Positions 1 to 9,586 of a DNA stretch of 64,000 bases are shown here, one piece after another. The notes under the pieces were generated by a model that ran no database searches, had not been told where the DNA came from, and was given only the letters and a program-made list of their open reading frames with translations. A program made the translations under genes and the position numbers. Positions within the stretch are counted from its first letter, which is position 1, and every line of letters begins with the position of its first letter. Source of the stretch: Maribacter flavus (GTDB taxonomy: Bacteria > Bacteroidota > Bacteroidia > Flavobacteriales > Flavobacteriaceae); contig NZ_VUOE01000001.1 of assembly GCF_008386635.1 (NCBI RefSeq), positions 1,937,318-2,001,317 of the forward strand, read 5' to 3'.

Positions 1-1
1 G

Positions 2-1678
2 GATGTAAAAAAGACCTTGAATGAGAATAGCGCGGAGTTCAATCCACAAATTTTTCTATTTCCCATGGAGGATTGGCATCTTAGGGGCAGTTTTGAAAAT
101 GGAAAACAAGTAGGAGGCCGCATCAAATATGTTTGGCTTTTTGGCATTATTGGGGCATTTGTATTACTATTGGCCTGCATCAACTTTATGAACCTGAGTA
201 CCGCACGTTCTGAGAAAAGGGCCAAGGAGGTAGGTATTCGTAAATCCATCGGCTCTCAGAAGGGTCAGTTGGTCTATCAGTTTTTAAGTGAGTCTTTTTT
301 GGTGGTCCTTTTCGCATTTGTTTTGGCTTTGGTCATGGTACTTCTTTCATTGAACGGTTTTAATGAACTGTCTAGAAAGGAAATCTCCTTTCCTTGGGCC
401 AATGGCAAGTTTTGGCTGGTGTCTCTTGGGTTTATCTTGTTCACTTCCTTATTGGCGGGAAGTTATCCTGCGCTATATCTATCGTCCTTTAGACCTGTAG
501 ATGTTCTAAAGGGTTCATTTAAGGCCGGCAAGTACGCAGGTCTTCCTAGAAAGATATTGGTGGTATTACAATTTACGGTTTCCGTGGCTTTTATCATTGG
601 CACCGTTATCGTAATGCAGCAGATCAACTATGCAAAAAACCGACCGGTAGGCTATGATAAGGAAGGGCTTATCCAGATTCCAACGTTCAGTCAAGATTTT
701 GAGGGAAAATATGATTTAATGCGAAGCGAGTTTATAGGTTCTGGAGCAGTGGTAGAAATGTCCACTTCCAGTAGTCCCACAACGCAGATTTGGTCCAATA
801 GAAGTGGATTTACCTGGGAGGGAAAACCGGAAGGTTTTCAGGAAGATTTGGCCTGGACCGAGGTTTCACCGGAATATGCCAAGTCGCTCAACTTAAAAAT
901 AGTGGAGGGCAGGGATTTTTCAAGGGAGTATGCCACGGATTCCTTGGGCGTACTCATCAATGAAACCGCCAAAAAGTATTTGGGCATGCCAGACCCCGTA
1001 GGGAAACTTCTAAAGGACGATGACGAGGAAGACCCGGGGCCTCCCTTGAAAATTATCGGCGTAGTACAGGACATGATTACCCAATCTCCTTACGAACCCG
1101 TGAAACAAGGTATTTATGTATATGATCGGTTCAATAATGGGAGTTATTATAACCTTAGATTGAACCCTGACCAAAGTGCTGGACAGAATTTAGCAGTAGT
1201 AGAAAGGGTGTTCAAAGAGCACTTCCCTGATATCCCTTTTGAATATGAGTTTGTGGACAGTCAGTATGGAGAAAAGTTTGCTTCGGAAGAACGCATAGGA
1301 ACCCTGTCCGGGGTCTTCACGGCTTTGGCCATCTTGATCAGTTGTCTTGGACTTTTTGGACTTACATCCTTCGTTGCGGAGCAGCGTAAGAAGGAAATTG
1401 GTGTTCGGAAGGTATTGGGAGCTTCTATATTCAATGTATGGAACATGCTTTCCAAAGACTTTTTAAAATTGGTCATCATTTCTTGTTTTATCGCTGTCCC
1501 CATTGCCTATTTCATTATGAACGGATGGCTTCAGGAATATCCGTATCGGGTAGTTTTAAAGTGGTGGATTTTTGCCTTGGCTATGTTGGGAGCACTCGGT
1601 GTAACCTTACTTACTGTAAGTTTTCAGGCGATTAAAGCCGCCAAGGCCAACCCTGTAAAAAGTTTACGAACGGAGTAA
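2..1678 (+). CDS. MacB/FtsX-family ABC transporter permease (5' end outside window)
   Basis: This is the C-terminal two thirds of a duplicated MacB/FtsX permease. The frame is open to the left edge, so the true start lies upstream; a TTG at 17 is not a convincing start. Visible order: a membrane segment near residue 45 followed by the coupling-helix motif RAKEVGIRKSIGS, two further membrane segments, a periplasmic MacB_PCD-like domain (roughly 210-420), then a second FtsX module with RKKEIGVRKVLGA and three C-terminal helices ending NPVKSLRTE. Full family members are about 800 residues, so about 240 residues are missing. Such proteins act in the inner membrane with a LolD/MacB-type ATPase as mechanotransmission machines or exporters; substrate unknown. 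It is the first of three similar permeases in a row, which suggests tandem duplication. Family assignment is secure. Confidence 0.9.
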   Translation, partial: DVKKTLNENSAEFNPQIFLFPMEDWHLRGSFENGKQVGGRIKYVWLFGIIGAFVLLLACINFMNLSTARSEKRAKEVGIRKSIGSQKGQLVYQFLSESFLVVLFAFVLALVMVLLSLNGFNELSRKEISFPWANGKFWLVSLGFILFTSLLAGSYPALYLSSFRPVDVLKGSFKAGKYAGLPRKILVVLQFTVSVAFIIGTVIVMQQINYAKNRPVGYDKEGLIQIPTFSQDFEGKYDLMRSEFIGSGAVVEMSTSSSPTTQIWSNRSGFTWEGKPEGFQEDLAWTEVSPEYAKSLNLKIVEGRDFSREYATDSLGVLINETAKKYLGMPDPVGKLLKDDDEEDPGPPLKIIGVVQDMITQSPYEPVKQGIYVYDRFNNGSYYNLRLNPDQSAGQNLAVVERVFKEHFPDIPFEYEFVDSQYGEKFASEERIGTLSGVFTALAILISCLGLFGLTSFVAEQRKKEIGVRKVLGASIFNVWNMLSKDFLKLVIISCFIAVPIAYFIMNGWLQEYPYRVVLKWWIFALAMLGALGVTLLTVSFQAIKAAKANPVKSLRTE

Positions 1679-1935
1679 GCAACTCCAAACAACAAGTTTC
1701 ACGTAATTTCAAAACACACAGGAACACCCAAAATGTAACCAAAGCATAAATCCATAAATCTTTATCATACTAGTAAAAGGTTGTAAATATATTGTACATA
1801 TTTTGTCCAAATATTTTACAGTCTCTTGGTATTTATAAAACTTAAGTGTTTTAAAATCAGATGTTTATTGAATTGGCATGAAATTAGTTTTCCTAATCAC
1901 AACTAGGCTCATCATCTCATCAAGAAACGAATAGT

Positions 1936-4350
1936 ATGCTTAAAAACCACTTAAAAATCGCTTGGCGAAATATAAAAAAGGACAAACTCTTTACTATTAT
2001 CAAAATAGGCGGTTTTTCCATTGGGATAGCAGCATGCTTGTTAATAGCCCTTTTTATAAATAATGAATTGAGCTATGATGATCACTACCAAAAAAAGGAT
2101 AGAATATTTAGGGTGGTAATGCAGGGAACCATGGATGGAGAGGTTTTGAAAAGTGTTCATTTTCAAAGACTTTTTGCAGAAACTTTGGAATCGAACTATC
2201 CAGAAATTGAGAAAGCCGGTAAAATAAATACAAGCGAATTGTTCGGTGCGGGAAAAAGGGCACTAAGGATTCAAGGGTCTTCACAAAACATGTTGGATGA
2301 CGGTTTCGTTTTTGCCGATCAGCGGGCAGTAGAGATATTGGAATTGGACTTTTTGGAGGGTAATAGGGATGAGGTTTTTAAAAACCCTAGCAGTATAATA
2401 CTCACTGAAGAAAAGGCCCAAAGGTATTTCCCTAATGGCGATGCATTAGGAAAGACCTTGTTTTTGGATGATAACACGGACAAGCCCTACACCATAACGG
2501 GAATTGTAAAAAATAATCCCGCTATCAAATCCCATTTTGATTTTGATTTTTTACTCGTCATAGAAGACAAAAATACCAGTTGGACCACAACCAATTATTT
2601 TACCTATGTGCTAGTGGATGAAAACACCAATATCCCTGCCCTGGAAGAAAAAATGGGCGCCATTTTGGAGGATTATTTTATTCCAGCCCAAATGGAAAGG
2701 GGGATGGGCGAGGATTTTATGGAAGTATTGAAAACCCTGGAGTACAAACTACAACCCATTGGAGATATTCATTTGAAGTCGGATATAAAAATGGGGGACG
2801 GACTCAAACATGGTGATATACGTTTTGTTTGGTTATTTGCTGCTATTGCTGGTTTTGTTCTCTTGTTGGCAGTCATAAATTTCATTAATCTTTCCACGGC
2901 AAAATCGGCCAATAGGGCAAAGGAGGTTGGACTCAGAAAAACGGTTGGGGCATTTAAGGGTAATTTGATAAGCCAGTTTTTGACCGAATCCATAATCTAT
3001 AGTTTTATCTCATTTTTTATAGGGGTTTTGTTGGCCTGGCTTTTATTGCCCAACTTCAATTCCATAGCTGACAAAAGCATAGTAATGCCTTGGGCTTCGT
3101 GGTGGTTTTTACCTATTATCGTTGTTTCGACTTTGGTGATTGGCCTTTTTGCGGGTCTTTATCCAGCATTCTATTTATCCGCCTTTAAGCCTGTGAATGT
3201 CCTTAAGGGAAACCTCAGTATAGGAAGTAAAAGTGGTAGTCTACGAAGTGGTCTAGTCGTTTTTCAGTTTACGACCTCAGTAGTACTGATCATAGGAACT
3301 CTGATTATCTACAAACAAATGAACTTTATCCTGGATAAAAAACTAGGCTACGATAAAGAACAGGTATTGGTGGTGCAAGGGGCAAACCTATTGAACAATC
3401 GGGCTCAGGCATTTAAGGAAAGGTTATTGGGACTTTCAGAGGTGAAGGAAGTATCCATCAGTGATTATCTTCCGGTTGAGGGAACCAAGCGTAATGGAAA
3501 TAGTTTTAGGAAATCAGCATCGGGAACAGAGGAAAGGTCCGTTCCAGCACAGATCTGGAGGGTAGATTATGACTATATAAACACATTAGGCCTCCAAATG
3601 AAAAGTGGACGAGGATTTTCCAAGGAATTTGCCAATGATTCCTCGGCCATTGTTATCAATACCAGCATGGCCAAAAAGTTGGGATTGGATAATCCATTAG
3701 GAAGACAGATAAATAATGGCCAGGATTGGACCATCATTGGTGTTTTGGAGGATTTCCATTTTAAAAATTTAAAGGAGGATATAGAGCCTCTAACCTTGGT
3801 ATTGGGGAATGCACCCAGTATGGTTTCAGTGAAACTTGCCAATGGGGTAAGTGATGGTGCCATTGAGAAAATTAAAGGTATATGGAATGATTTTGTGCCC
3901 AATCAAACATTTGAATTTACATTTCTTGACCAGGAATATGCCCAAATGCACGACGATGTAAAACGGATGGGAAAAATATTCAACAGTTTTACAATGTTCG
4001 CCATTCTTGTGGCGTGCCTTGGATTGTTCGCTTTATCAGCATTTTTGGTGGAACAGCGAAAAAAAGAAATAAGTATACGGTTAGTACTTGGTGCGCCTTT
4101 TAAAAGTATCTATCAATTGCTGACCTTGGATTTTATGAAGTTGATTTTACTCTCCATCTTAATCGCCGTACCGGTAGGATGGTATATGATGAACAGATGG
4201 CTGGAAGATTTTGCCTATAAAATAAATATTGGGTGGGATATATTTTTAATGGCCGGCTTTATCGCTTTATTGGTGGCCTTGCTAACCATTAGCTATCAGT
4301 CCATAAGTGCCGCCTTGCTAAAACCTTTGAAAAATTTAAGGGCGGAATAA
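1936..4350 (+). CDS. MacB/FtsX-family ABC transporter permease
   Basis: Full-length permease of 804 residues with the flavobacterial double-FtsX layout: N-terminal membrane helix (about 21-41), periplasmic MacB_PCD-like domain (about 45-280), FtsX module with three helices carrying RAKEVGLRKTVGA, second periplasmic domain (about 440-680) and C-terminal FtsX module with RKKEISIRLVLGA. It starts MLKNHLKIAWRNIKKDK, the usual family beginning, so the ATG is well supported. It follows the first permease by 257 bases and precedes the third by 32. It probably works with a separate ATPase such as the one at 9587. No adaptor or TolC-like protein is adjacent, so export across the outer membrane is not implied. 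Substrate unknown. Confidence 0.92.
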   Translation: MLKNHLKIAWRNIKKDKLFTIIKIGGFSIGIAACLLIALFINNELSYDDHYQKKDRIFRVVMQGTMDGEVLKSVHFQRLFAETLESNYPEIEKAGKINTSELFGAGKRALRIQGSSQNMLDDGFVFADQRAVEILELDFLEGNRDEVFKNPSSIILTEEKAQRYFPNGDALGKTLFLDDNTDKPYTITGIVKNNPAIKSHFDFDFLLVIEDKNTSWTTTNYFTYVLVDENTNIPALEEKMGAILEDYFIPAQMERGMGEDFMEVLKTLEYKLQPIGDIHLKSDIKMGDGLKHGDIRFVWLFAAIAGFVLLLAVINFINLSTAKSANRAKEVGLRKTVGAFKGNLISQFLTESIIYSFISFFIGVLLAWLLLPNFNSIADKSIVMPWASWWFLPIIVVSTLVIGLFAGLYPAFYLSAFKPVNVLKGNLSIGSKSGSLRSGLVVFQFTTSVVLIIGTLIIYKQMNFILDKKLGYDKEQVLVVQGANLLNNRAQAFKERLLGLSEVKEVSISDYLPVEGTKRNGNSFRKSASGTEERSVPAQIWRVDYDYINTLGLQMKSGRGFSKEFANDSSAIVINTSMAKKLGLDNPLGRQINNGQDWTIIGVLEDFHFKNLKEDIEPLTLVLGNAPSMVSVKLANGVSDGAIEKIKGIWNDFVPNQTFEFTFLDQEYAQMHDDVKRMGKIFNSFTMFAILVACLGLFALSAFLVEQRKKEISIRLVLGAPFKSIYQLLTLDFMKLILLSILIAVPVGWYMMNRWLEDFAYKINIGWDIFLMAGFIALLVALLTISYQSISAALLKPLKNLRAE

Positions 4351-4382
4351 ATTTATTTAATCATTTATTGTAAAACAAAATC

Positions 4383-6791
4383 ATGCTGAAAAACTATTTA
4401 AAAATCGCTTGGAGAAATCTTTGGAAGGACAAAAGTTTTACTACCATTAATGTGGTAGGTTTAACCACCGCCTTTGGAGTGGCCATTTTATTGGCGACGG
4501 CAGGTTTTTATGAACTTTCCTATGAAAATTTTCATGAAAACAGGGAAAAAATTTATGGTGTTTATATAGTTCAGCAAACCGAGGATGGTTCAGAAGCAGG
4601 TATTAGCCAACCTACACCTTTTGCGGAAGCATTGAAAACCGAAGTTCCTGGAATAGCTAAGACAACTAGGCTTTTGGAAGATGTGTCTTTGATTATTAAT
4701 GGTGAAAAGGAACTTATGCTAAATGCAAATTGGGTGGATAAGGATTTTTTTACCATGTTTAGTTTTCCGCTTGAAAAAGGTGTCAACGGTAATATTCTTG
4801 AAAATTTGGGTGATGTAGTATTAACAAAAGAAGCCGCCAATAAACTGTTTGGAAGGACTGATGTAATCGGACAGAATATAAATGTTTTGATCAATGGCAA
4901 ACAAGAACCTTTCACTGTTGGGGCCATTGCCAAGGACTTGCCAAAGAACACGAATATGGGTTTTGAAATCGCTTTAAGATTTGAAAGAAATCCAGAATAT
5001 TTGGATACCAAAGAAACTTGGAATGAACAATATCATTCTGTTTACGTGGAACTTGAGGACAATGTTACGGCTGCACAATTTGAAGAAAACACAAACTCCT
5101 TTGTAAATCTTCATTATAAGGATGTAATCGAGAATGCTAAAAATTCAGGGGCTTCCCCAAATGAGGAAGGACTATATAGGCAAATTAAACTATTACCGTT
5201 AAGGGACAAACACTTTACTAGTTTCCGAAAAGGGTATGCGGAGGTAAGCAGAAGTGTGCCGTATCTTATCATGGGCGTCGCATTCCTAATTCTTTTCATT
5301 GCTTGTGTCAATTACGTAAATATGAGTCTTGCCAAGAGTTCCCAGCGTCTCAAGGAAATAGGGATGCGTAAGACTCTTGGGGCAAAAAGAAAACACTTAT
5401 TTTTTCAATTTTGGGGAGAAAGCTTTCTAATTTTTATGGCTTCGGCCATTATGGGCGTTTTACTCAGTTTGTTACTTTTCGATGATTTTAAAACCGCCTT
5501 TAGTACGCAAGCTTCTATAGATACCTTAACCACACCGCTCTTTTGGAGTCTGTCTTTTACGATTGTTCTACTGGTGACCCTTAGTGTTGGAGGATATCCG
5601 GCATTAGTACTTAGCAAATTGGGAACCATTCAATCCCTAAAGGGGAAATTGGAAAGTAACGGTAAAAATAGGTTACGGGATTTGTTGATGGTCGTGCAAT
5701 TTGGTATTGCGATTCTTTTGATTACAGGTACACTTGTGCTGAGGGGACAAATAGAGTATATGCGCAACAAAGATTTGGGGTATGATAAAGCTCATGTACT
5801 TTCCTTTCCTTTGAACGGAAAAAAGGAGAGTTATGCCCTGCTAAATTTGCTAAAGGATGAGCTAAGAGGCAATCCGGATATATTGGAGGTCTCAGGTGCT
5901 GATAACAATTTGGGCCGAGGCAAGGATGGTAGTCGATCATCGAGCGTTATCGGCTTTGATTACAAGGGTAAAATTATAAGGACAAACTTTTTAGTAGTGG
6001 ATCCTGATTATGTGCCCACCCTAGGACTTGAAATGGCATTAGGCAGAAACTTTAACGGGATAGGTGATAGTATAGGAATTCTTATCAATGAAAAAATGGC
6101 CGAACAACTGGGCGAAGAGAATATCCTATCAGCTTCCCTACCAATTGACAGTGATGAAACAAGCCCAATATTAGGTGTTATTAAGGATTATCATTTTGAG
6201 GATTTGGACAAAGCTATTGAACCTATCACATTTTATATGAGTAAGGATTTGCCGTTGACCTATGCCTATGTGAAAGTGGCTTCTTCAAATATGGCGAATA
6301 GTTTTGAGGCCGTAGAGAATGCTTATAAAAAACTGGAGCCCAATGCAGATTTTTTAGGTTCATTCCTGGATGAAAATGTAGATAGGACCTTTCGTAGTGA
6401 GAAGTCCATGGCTCTATTGATAACCAGTGGTGCCCTAATAGCCATAATATTAAGTTGTATTGGCCTTTTTGCCATGTCTATTCTGGTAGTTACCCAACGC
6501 ACGAAGGAAATAGGTATAAGAAAGGTGATAGGTGCGAGCGTGGCCAATATAACCTTTATTCTGACAAAGGATTTCTTAAAATTAGTTCTTTTTGCCTTTT
6601 TGATTGCTTCTCCAATCGCTTGGTGGTTTCTTAAAAAATGGCTGGAAAATTATGAATACAGGATTGATTTAAGCTGGGCGTTTTTTGCAGTTTCAGGTAT
6701 TCTGGCTGTGGCTATAGCTTTTTTAACTATTGGGACTAGAACGATCGGAGCTGCAATGGCAAACCCGGTAAAAAGTTTACGAACGGAATAG
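4383..6791 (+). CDS. MacB/FtsX-family ABC transporter permease
   Basis: Third permease of the array, 802 residues, same double-FtsX architecture as its neighbour: MLKNYLKIAWRNLWKDK start, periplasmic domain, FtsX module with RLKEIGMRKTLGA, second periplasmic domain, and C-terminal module with RTKEIGIRKVIGA ending NPVKSLRTE, the same ending as the permease at the left edge. It begins 32 bases after the preceding stop, so the two are probably co-transcribed. The periplasmic domains have diverged most between the paralogues, which fits different partners or substrates (inference). A small AT-rich hairpin follows the stop. Confidence 0.92.
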   Translation: MLKNYLKIAWRNLWKDKSFTTINVVGLTTAFGVAILLATAGFYELSYENFHENREKIYGVYIVQQTEDGSEAGISQPTPFAEALKTEVPGIAKTTRLLEDVSLIINGEKELMLNANWVDKDFFTMFSFPLEKGVNGNILENLGDVVLTKEAANKLFGRTDVIGQNINVLINGKQEPFTVGAIAKDLPKNTNMGFEIALRFERNPEYLDTKETWNEQYHSVYVELEDNVTAAQFEENTNSFVNLHYKDVIENAKNSGASPNEEGLYRQIKLLPLRDKHFTSFRKGYAEVSRSVPYLIMGVAFLILFIACVNYVNMSLAKSSQRLKEIGMRKTLGAKRKHLFFQFWGESFLIFMASAIMGVLLSLLLFDDFKTAFSTQASIDTLTTPLFWSLSFTIVLLVTLSVGGYPALVLSKLGTIQSLKGKLESNGKNRLRDLLMVVQFGIAILLITGTLVLRGQIEYMRNKDLGYDKAHVLSFPLNGKKESYALLNLLKDELRGNPDILEVSGADNNLGRGKDGSRSSSVIGFDYKGKIIRTNFLVVDPDYVPTLGLEMALGRNFNGIGDSIGILINEKMAEQLGEENILSASLPIDSDETSPILGVIKDYHFEDLDKAIEPITFYMSKDLPLTYAYVKVASSNMANSFEAVENAYKKLEPNADFLGSFLDENVDRTFRSEKSMALLITSGALIAIILSCIGLFAMSILVVTQRTKEIGIRKVIGASVANITFILTKDFLKLVLFAFLIASPIAWWFLKKWLENYEYRIDLSWAFFAVSGILAVAIAFLTIGTRTIGAAMANPVKSLRTE

Positions 6792-6799
6792 ATGGCAAC

Positions 6800-6817
6800 T
6801 CCTTATAAAGATAAGGA
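6800..6817 (+). terminator. Weak AT-rich hairpin after the permease array
   Basis: A perfect 7-bp stem (TCCTTAT / ATAAGGA) with loop AAAG lies 9 bases past the permease stop and is followed by TTTACAA rather than a clean T tract. It could be a weak terminator or an mRNA 3' end. The stem has little G+C, so this is tentative. Confidence 0.25.
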
Positions 6818-6961
6818 TTTACAAGCTAGGGATTATTTCGACGAGTTTTCTTTACCGTAGAGCCAATAAAAGTACAATAAAACCATAACTCACGTTTTTT
6901 AAATAGTTGTAAAAATCAGGGTATAGTACTTTGGTTTCCAAAATAAACTTGCTACCCAAAG

Positions 6962-6984
6962 GTAAGTTTGTAAAACCTACTTAC
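6962..6984 (+). promoter_or_regulatory. Candidate -7 box and inverted repeat before the hybrid kinase
   Basis: TAAGTTTG at 6963-6970 matches the Bacteroidota -7 consensus TAnnTTTG, 18 bases before the kinase ATG. No good -33 TTTG is seen at 19-21 bp. The box lies inside an inverted repeat, GTAAGT (6962-6967) and ACTTAC (6979-6984), which could be an operator or a short 5'-UTR hairpin. Seen by eye only. Confidence 0.35.
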
Positions 6985-6988
6985 GTTT

Positions 6989-9382
6989 ATGCTATCAAAA
7001 GAACAGTTATTTTCAACTAGGATCACTTTCCTTTTTCTTGTATTTGGTATAACCTTTTTAAACGCGCAAATACAGGTAAGTACAGATTTAAATGTAATAA
7101 CCTCATTGAAATCCAATGCTACAATGTATGTTGCCGGTGACGAAGTTCATAGCATTGATTACATTCTTAAAAATGAAGGTAATTTAAATTTTAGGCCGCT
7201 AAAGGATTTTAAAAACAATTATGGTTTTACAAAAGACCATCTATGGATAAAATTTGAAATAGAAAATGTTTCAAACGAAGATCTTTTTGCATACTTGCAA
7301 ACGGCAAGGCCAATAACTGATGTTGCTACATTTTATGAAATTGGCCACAATGAAGTTATATCCTTACAAAAAAGTGGGGATGTAATTCCATTTCAAGAAA
7401 AAAGTGTCCGGAATCGTAAGTCTGTTTTTAAGGTGTTCATTCCATCAAATAGTACATTATCAGGGATTATTCATCTTAAAAGCGATGGGGAAGTTGTAAT
7501 GCTTCCTTTAGACTTGATTCCGACGGATTATTTTTTGGAAACCACCTATAAGGAACAAATGTTCTACGGGCTTTTTTATGGTATTTTATTTATGGCATTT
7601 ATAGTATATCTGTTTTTCTATTTTGGACTCAAAGATGTTGCCTTTGCATATTACAGCCTTTATGTATTTTTCATCGCATTGATGCAGTTTTCCTTGGATG
7701 GTTTTTTTCACCAGTACATCACGCCAAATGGAGGTTGGCTTTCTAATTACGCCGTTTTACTGACCGCATTATTATCCTTGCTCTTTTTTGTGAAATATGG
7801 AAGCGAATTTTTGGGTGTAAAAAAACAGAACAAATGGCTTTACAATTCTTACCTAGGTATGTGTTTGGTAATTTTGATAGCTCTGGGAGCCTTAGTGGTA
7901 ATACCAGGATTTTTGTCAATTACCTACCCCATTGCAAATGCCATTGGTCTCGTTGTGTTGGTCCAGGCTCTAACTACATTGGTTTATTATAGAAAAAAAG
8001 AAATATCCGTAGACCCAAGTTTTGTGATGGGTATCTCATTTTTGGTATTCGGTTTCATCGTTTTTATTCTTAACAACTTCAATGCCGTTGAGAGTTCCTT
8101 TTTTACCGATAACGGGGCCAAATTCGGTATTGGTTTGGAAATCACTTTTTTATCAATATCCATGAGCAAAAGAATACGTACACTGCGTATGGAAAATGAG
8201 AAAAACCAATTATTGGCTTTGCAACGTGCTGAGGATATGAACGAAATTAAGTCCTCTTTTATATCCAACATTAGCCATGAACTTAGAACGCCATTAAACC
8301 TAATAATGGGTGTAGCCCATTCCCTAAAGGAGAAAAAACAGGAAAAGGAGATTGGTGAAAAATGTGAACTAATCCTGAATTCCTCCGAAAACCTATTGGG
8401 TCATATAGATGACATTCTGGATTTTACAGTTATTGAAAAAGGAAATCAAGAATTGAAGCAGTGCCCCTTTAATATATCAACGGCAATTCAAAAAGTACTG
8501 GACGAAAACCAGCTAAAAGCAAAACAAAAAGGTCTGGATTTCAATATCGATATCCCTTCCAATTTACCCGGAAGAATCATAGGGGACAGATTAAAATTGA
8601 TTAGGATAATAGATCATTTATTGGACAATTCCATTAAATTCACGTCTACTGGAAAAGTTACCTTTAATCTTAGATATAGAATAGAGGAAGAATCAAAATT
8701 CTATTTGAATCTTGAAGTTTCCGATTCTGGAACAGGAATTACCAAAGAGAAAATGAGCACTATTTTCGAAGCGTTCACCAAAAAGTCTTTTTTGGATAAA
8801 AGAGAGTTCAGTGGGTTAGGGTTGGGTTTATTTATTGTGAAGAATTATGTAGACTTACATAATGGCACGATAGATATAAAGAATAATGAAGGCGGAGGTA
8901 CCAAATTCAACGTCAATCTAGTATTGGGGTATGATGCGGAATTGAATACCACCCTAGTAGATAAGGACGAAGAAGAAGCATATGATTTGGACGGTGCCCG
9001 TATTCTATTGGTAGAGGATAATAAAATGAACCAACAGGTGATTAAATTAATGGCTAAAAAGTGGAAAAATACAACACTTAGCATCGCCAACAATGGTAAA
9101 GAAGGTCTCGATTTACTTTGCCGAGAGGATTTCGACATCGTTTTGATGGATCTTCAAATGCCCGTCATGGACGGTTTTGAGGCAATTGCCATGATAAGGG
9201 GAGGCAAGGTTTCATCTAAAGTTACAAATATTCCCATCGTTGTTTTAACGGCGGACAGTACCGATAAGACTAGAAAAGAAATTTTTAGACTAGGAGTCAA
9301 TGATTATGCTACAAAACCTATCAATTGCAAACTAGTCTATAGGAAAATTTCAAGGAGCTTAACTTTCAAAAAAGCAAGTTAG
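6989..9382 (+). CDS. 7TMR-DISM hybrid histidine kinase with C-terminal receiver
   Basis: Membrane sensor kinase of 797 residues. Order: signal peptide (about 1-27), extracytoplasmic 7TMR-DISMED2-like domain (about 45-170), seven membrane helices (about 185-390), a coiled coil, HisKA with phospho-acceptor His430 in SHELRTPLN, HATPase_c with N (LLDNSIKFT), G1 (DSGTGI) and G2 (GLGLGLF) boxes, and a receiver domain (about 665-790) with phospho-acceptor Asp721 in MDLQMPVMDG. There is no DNA-binding output domain and no separate response regulator or Hpt protein in the window, so the signal must leave through an unlinked partner or act on protein. It lies between the permease array and a MacB-type ATPase, which suggests it senses envelope state or the transported compound (inference). 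Confidence 0.93.
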   Translation: MLSKEQLFSTRITFLFLVFGITFLNAQIQVSTDLNVITSLKSNATMYVAGDEVHSIDYILKNEGNLNFRPLKDFKNNYGFTKDHLWIKFEIENVSNEDLFAYLQTARPITDVATFYEIGHNEVISLQKSGDVIPFQEKSVRNRKSVFKVFIPSNSTLSGIIHLKSDGEVVMLPLDLIPTDYFLETTYKEQMFYGLFYGILFMAFIVYLFFYFGLKDVAFAYYSLYVFFIALMQFSLDGFFHQYITPNGGWLSNYAVLLTALLSLLFFVKYGSEFLGVKKQNKWLYNSYLGMCLVILIALGALVVIPGFLSITYPIANAIGLVVLVQALTTLVYYRKKEISVDPSFVMGISFLVFGFIVFILNNFNAVESSFFTDNGAKFGIGLEITFLSISMSKRIRTLRMENEKNQLLALQRAEDMNEIKSSFISNISHELRTPLNLIMGVAHSLKEKKQEKEIGEKCELILNSSENLLGHIDDILDFTVIEKGNQELKQCPFNISTAIQKVLDENQLKAKQKGLDFNIDIPSNLPGRIIGDRLKLIRIIDHLLDNSIKFTSTGKVTFNLRYRIEEESKFYLNLEVSDSGTGITKEKMSTIFEAFTKKSFLDKREFSGLGLGLFIVKNYVDLHNGTIDIKNNEGGGTKFNVNLVLGYDAELNTTLVDKDEEEAYDLDGARILLVEDNKMNQQVIKLMAKKWKNTTLSIANNGKEGLDLLCREDFDIVLMDLQMPVMDGFEAIAMIRGGKVSSKVTNIPIVVLTADSTDKTRKEIFRLGVNDYATKPINCKLVYRKISRSLTFKKAS

Positions 9383-9431
9383 TAGGTTGGTGTTCACTTG
9401 GGCTTAAGTACATTGGGTAAAATCGATAAAT

Positions 9432-9468
9432 GTAAAATATTTTTACACTACCTGTAAAAAAATTTTAC
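9432..9468. promoter_or_regulatory. Tandem perfect palindromes GTAAAA-N3-TTTTAC
   Basis: Two perfect 6-3-6 inverted repeats, 9432-9446 (spacer TAT) and 9454-9468 (spacer AAA), share identical arms and start exactly 22 bp apart, about two helical turns, so dimers would bind the same face of the DNA. They lie in the 204-base gap between the kinase stop and the ATPase start, about 120 bases before the ATPase ATG. Most likely a tandem operator; the binding protein is unknown. AT-rich context raises the chance of coincidence for one site, but two identical arms in register are less likely by chance. Confidence 0.5.
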
Positions 9469-9586
9469 CATTTAAAATTTATTTTCTTTCTTATATAATT
9501 AAAAATCAAATAATTAAATTTTGGTACAATAGTGGTTAAGATTTTATTTTAATTAGGAATTTTGTAAAGTAAAATCAACTAAATAT

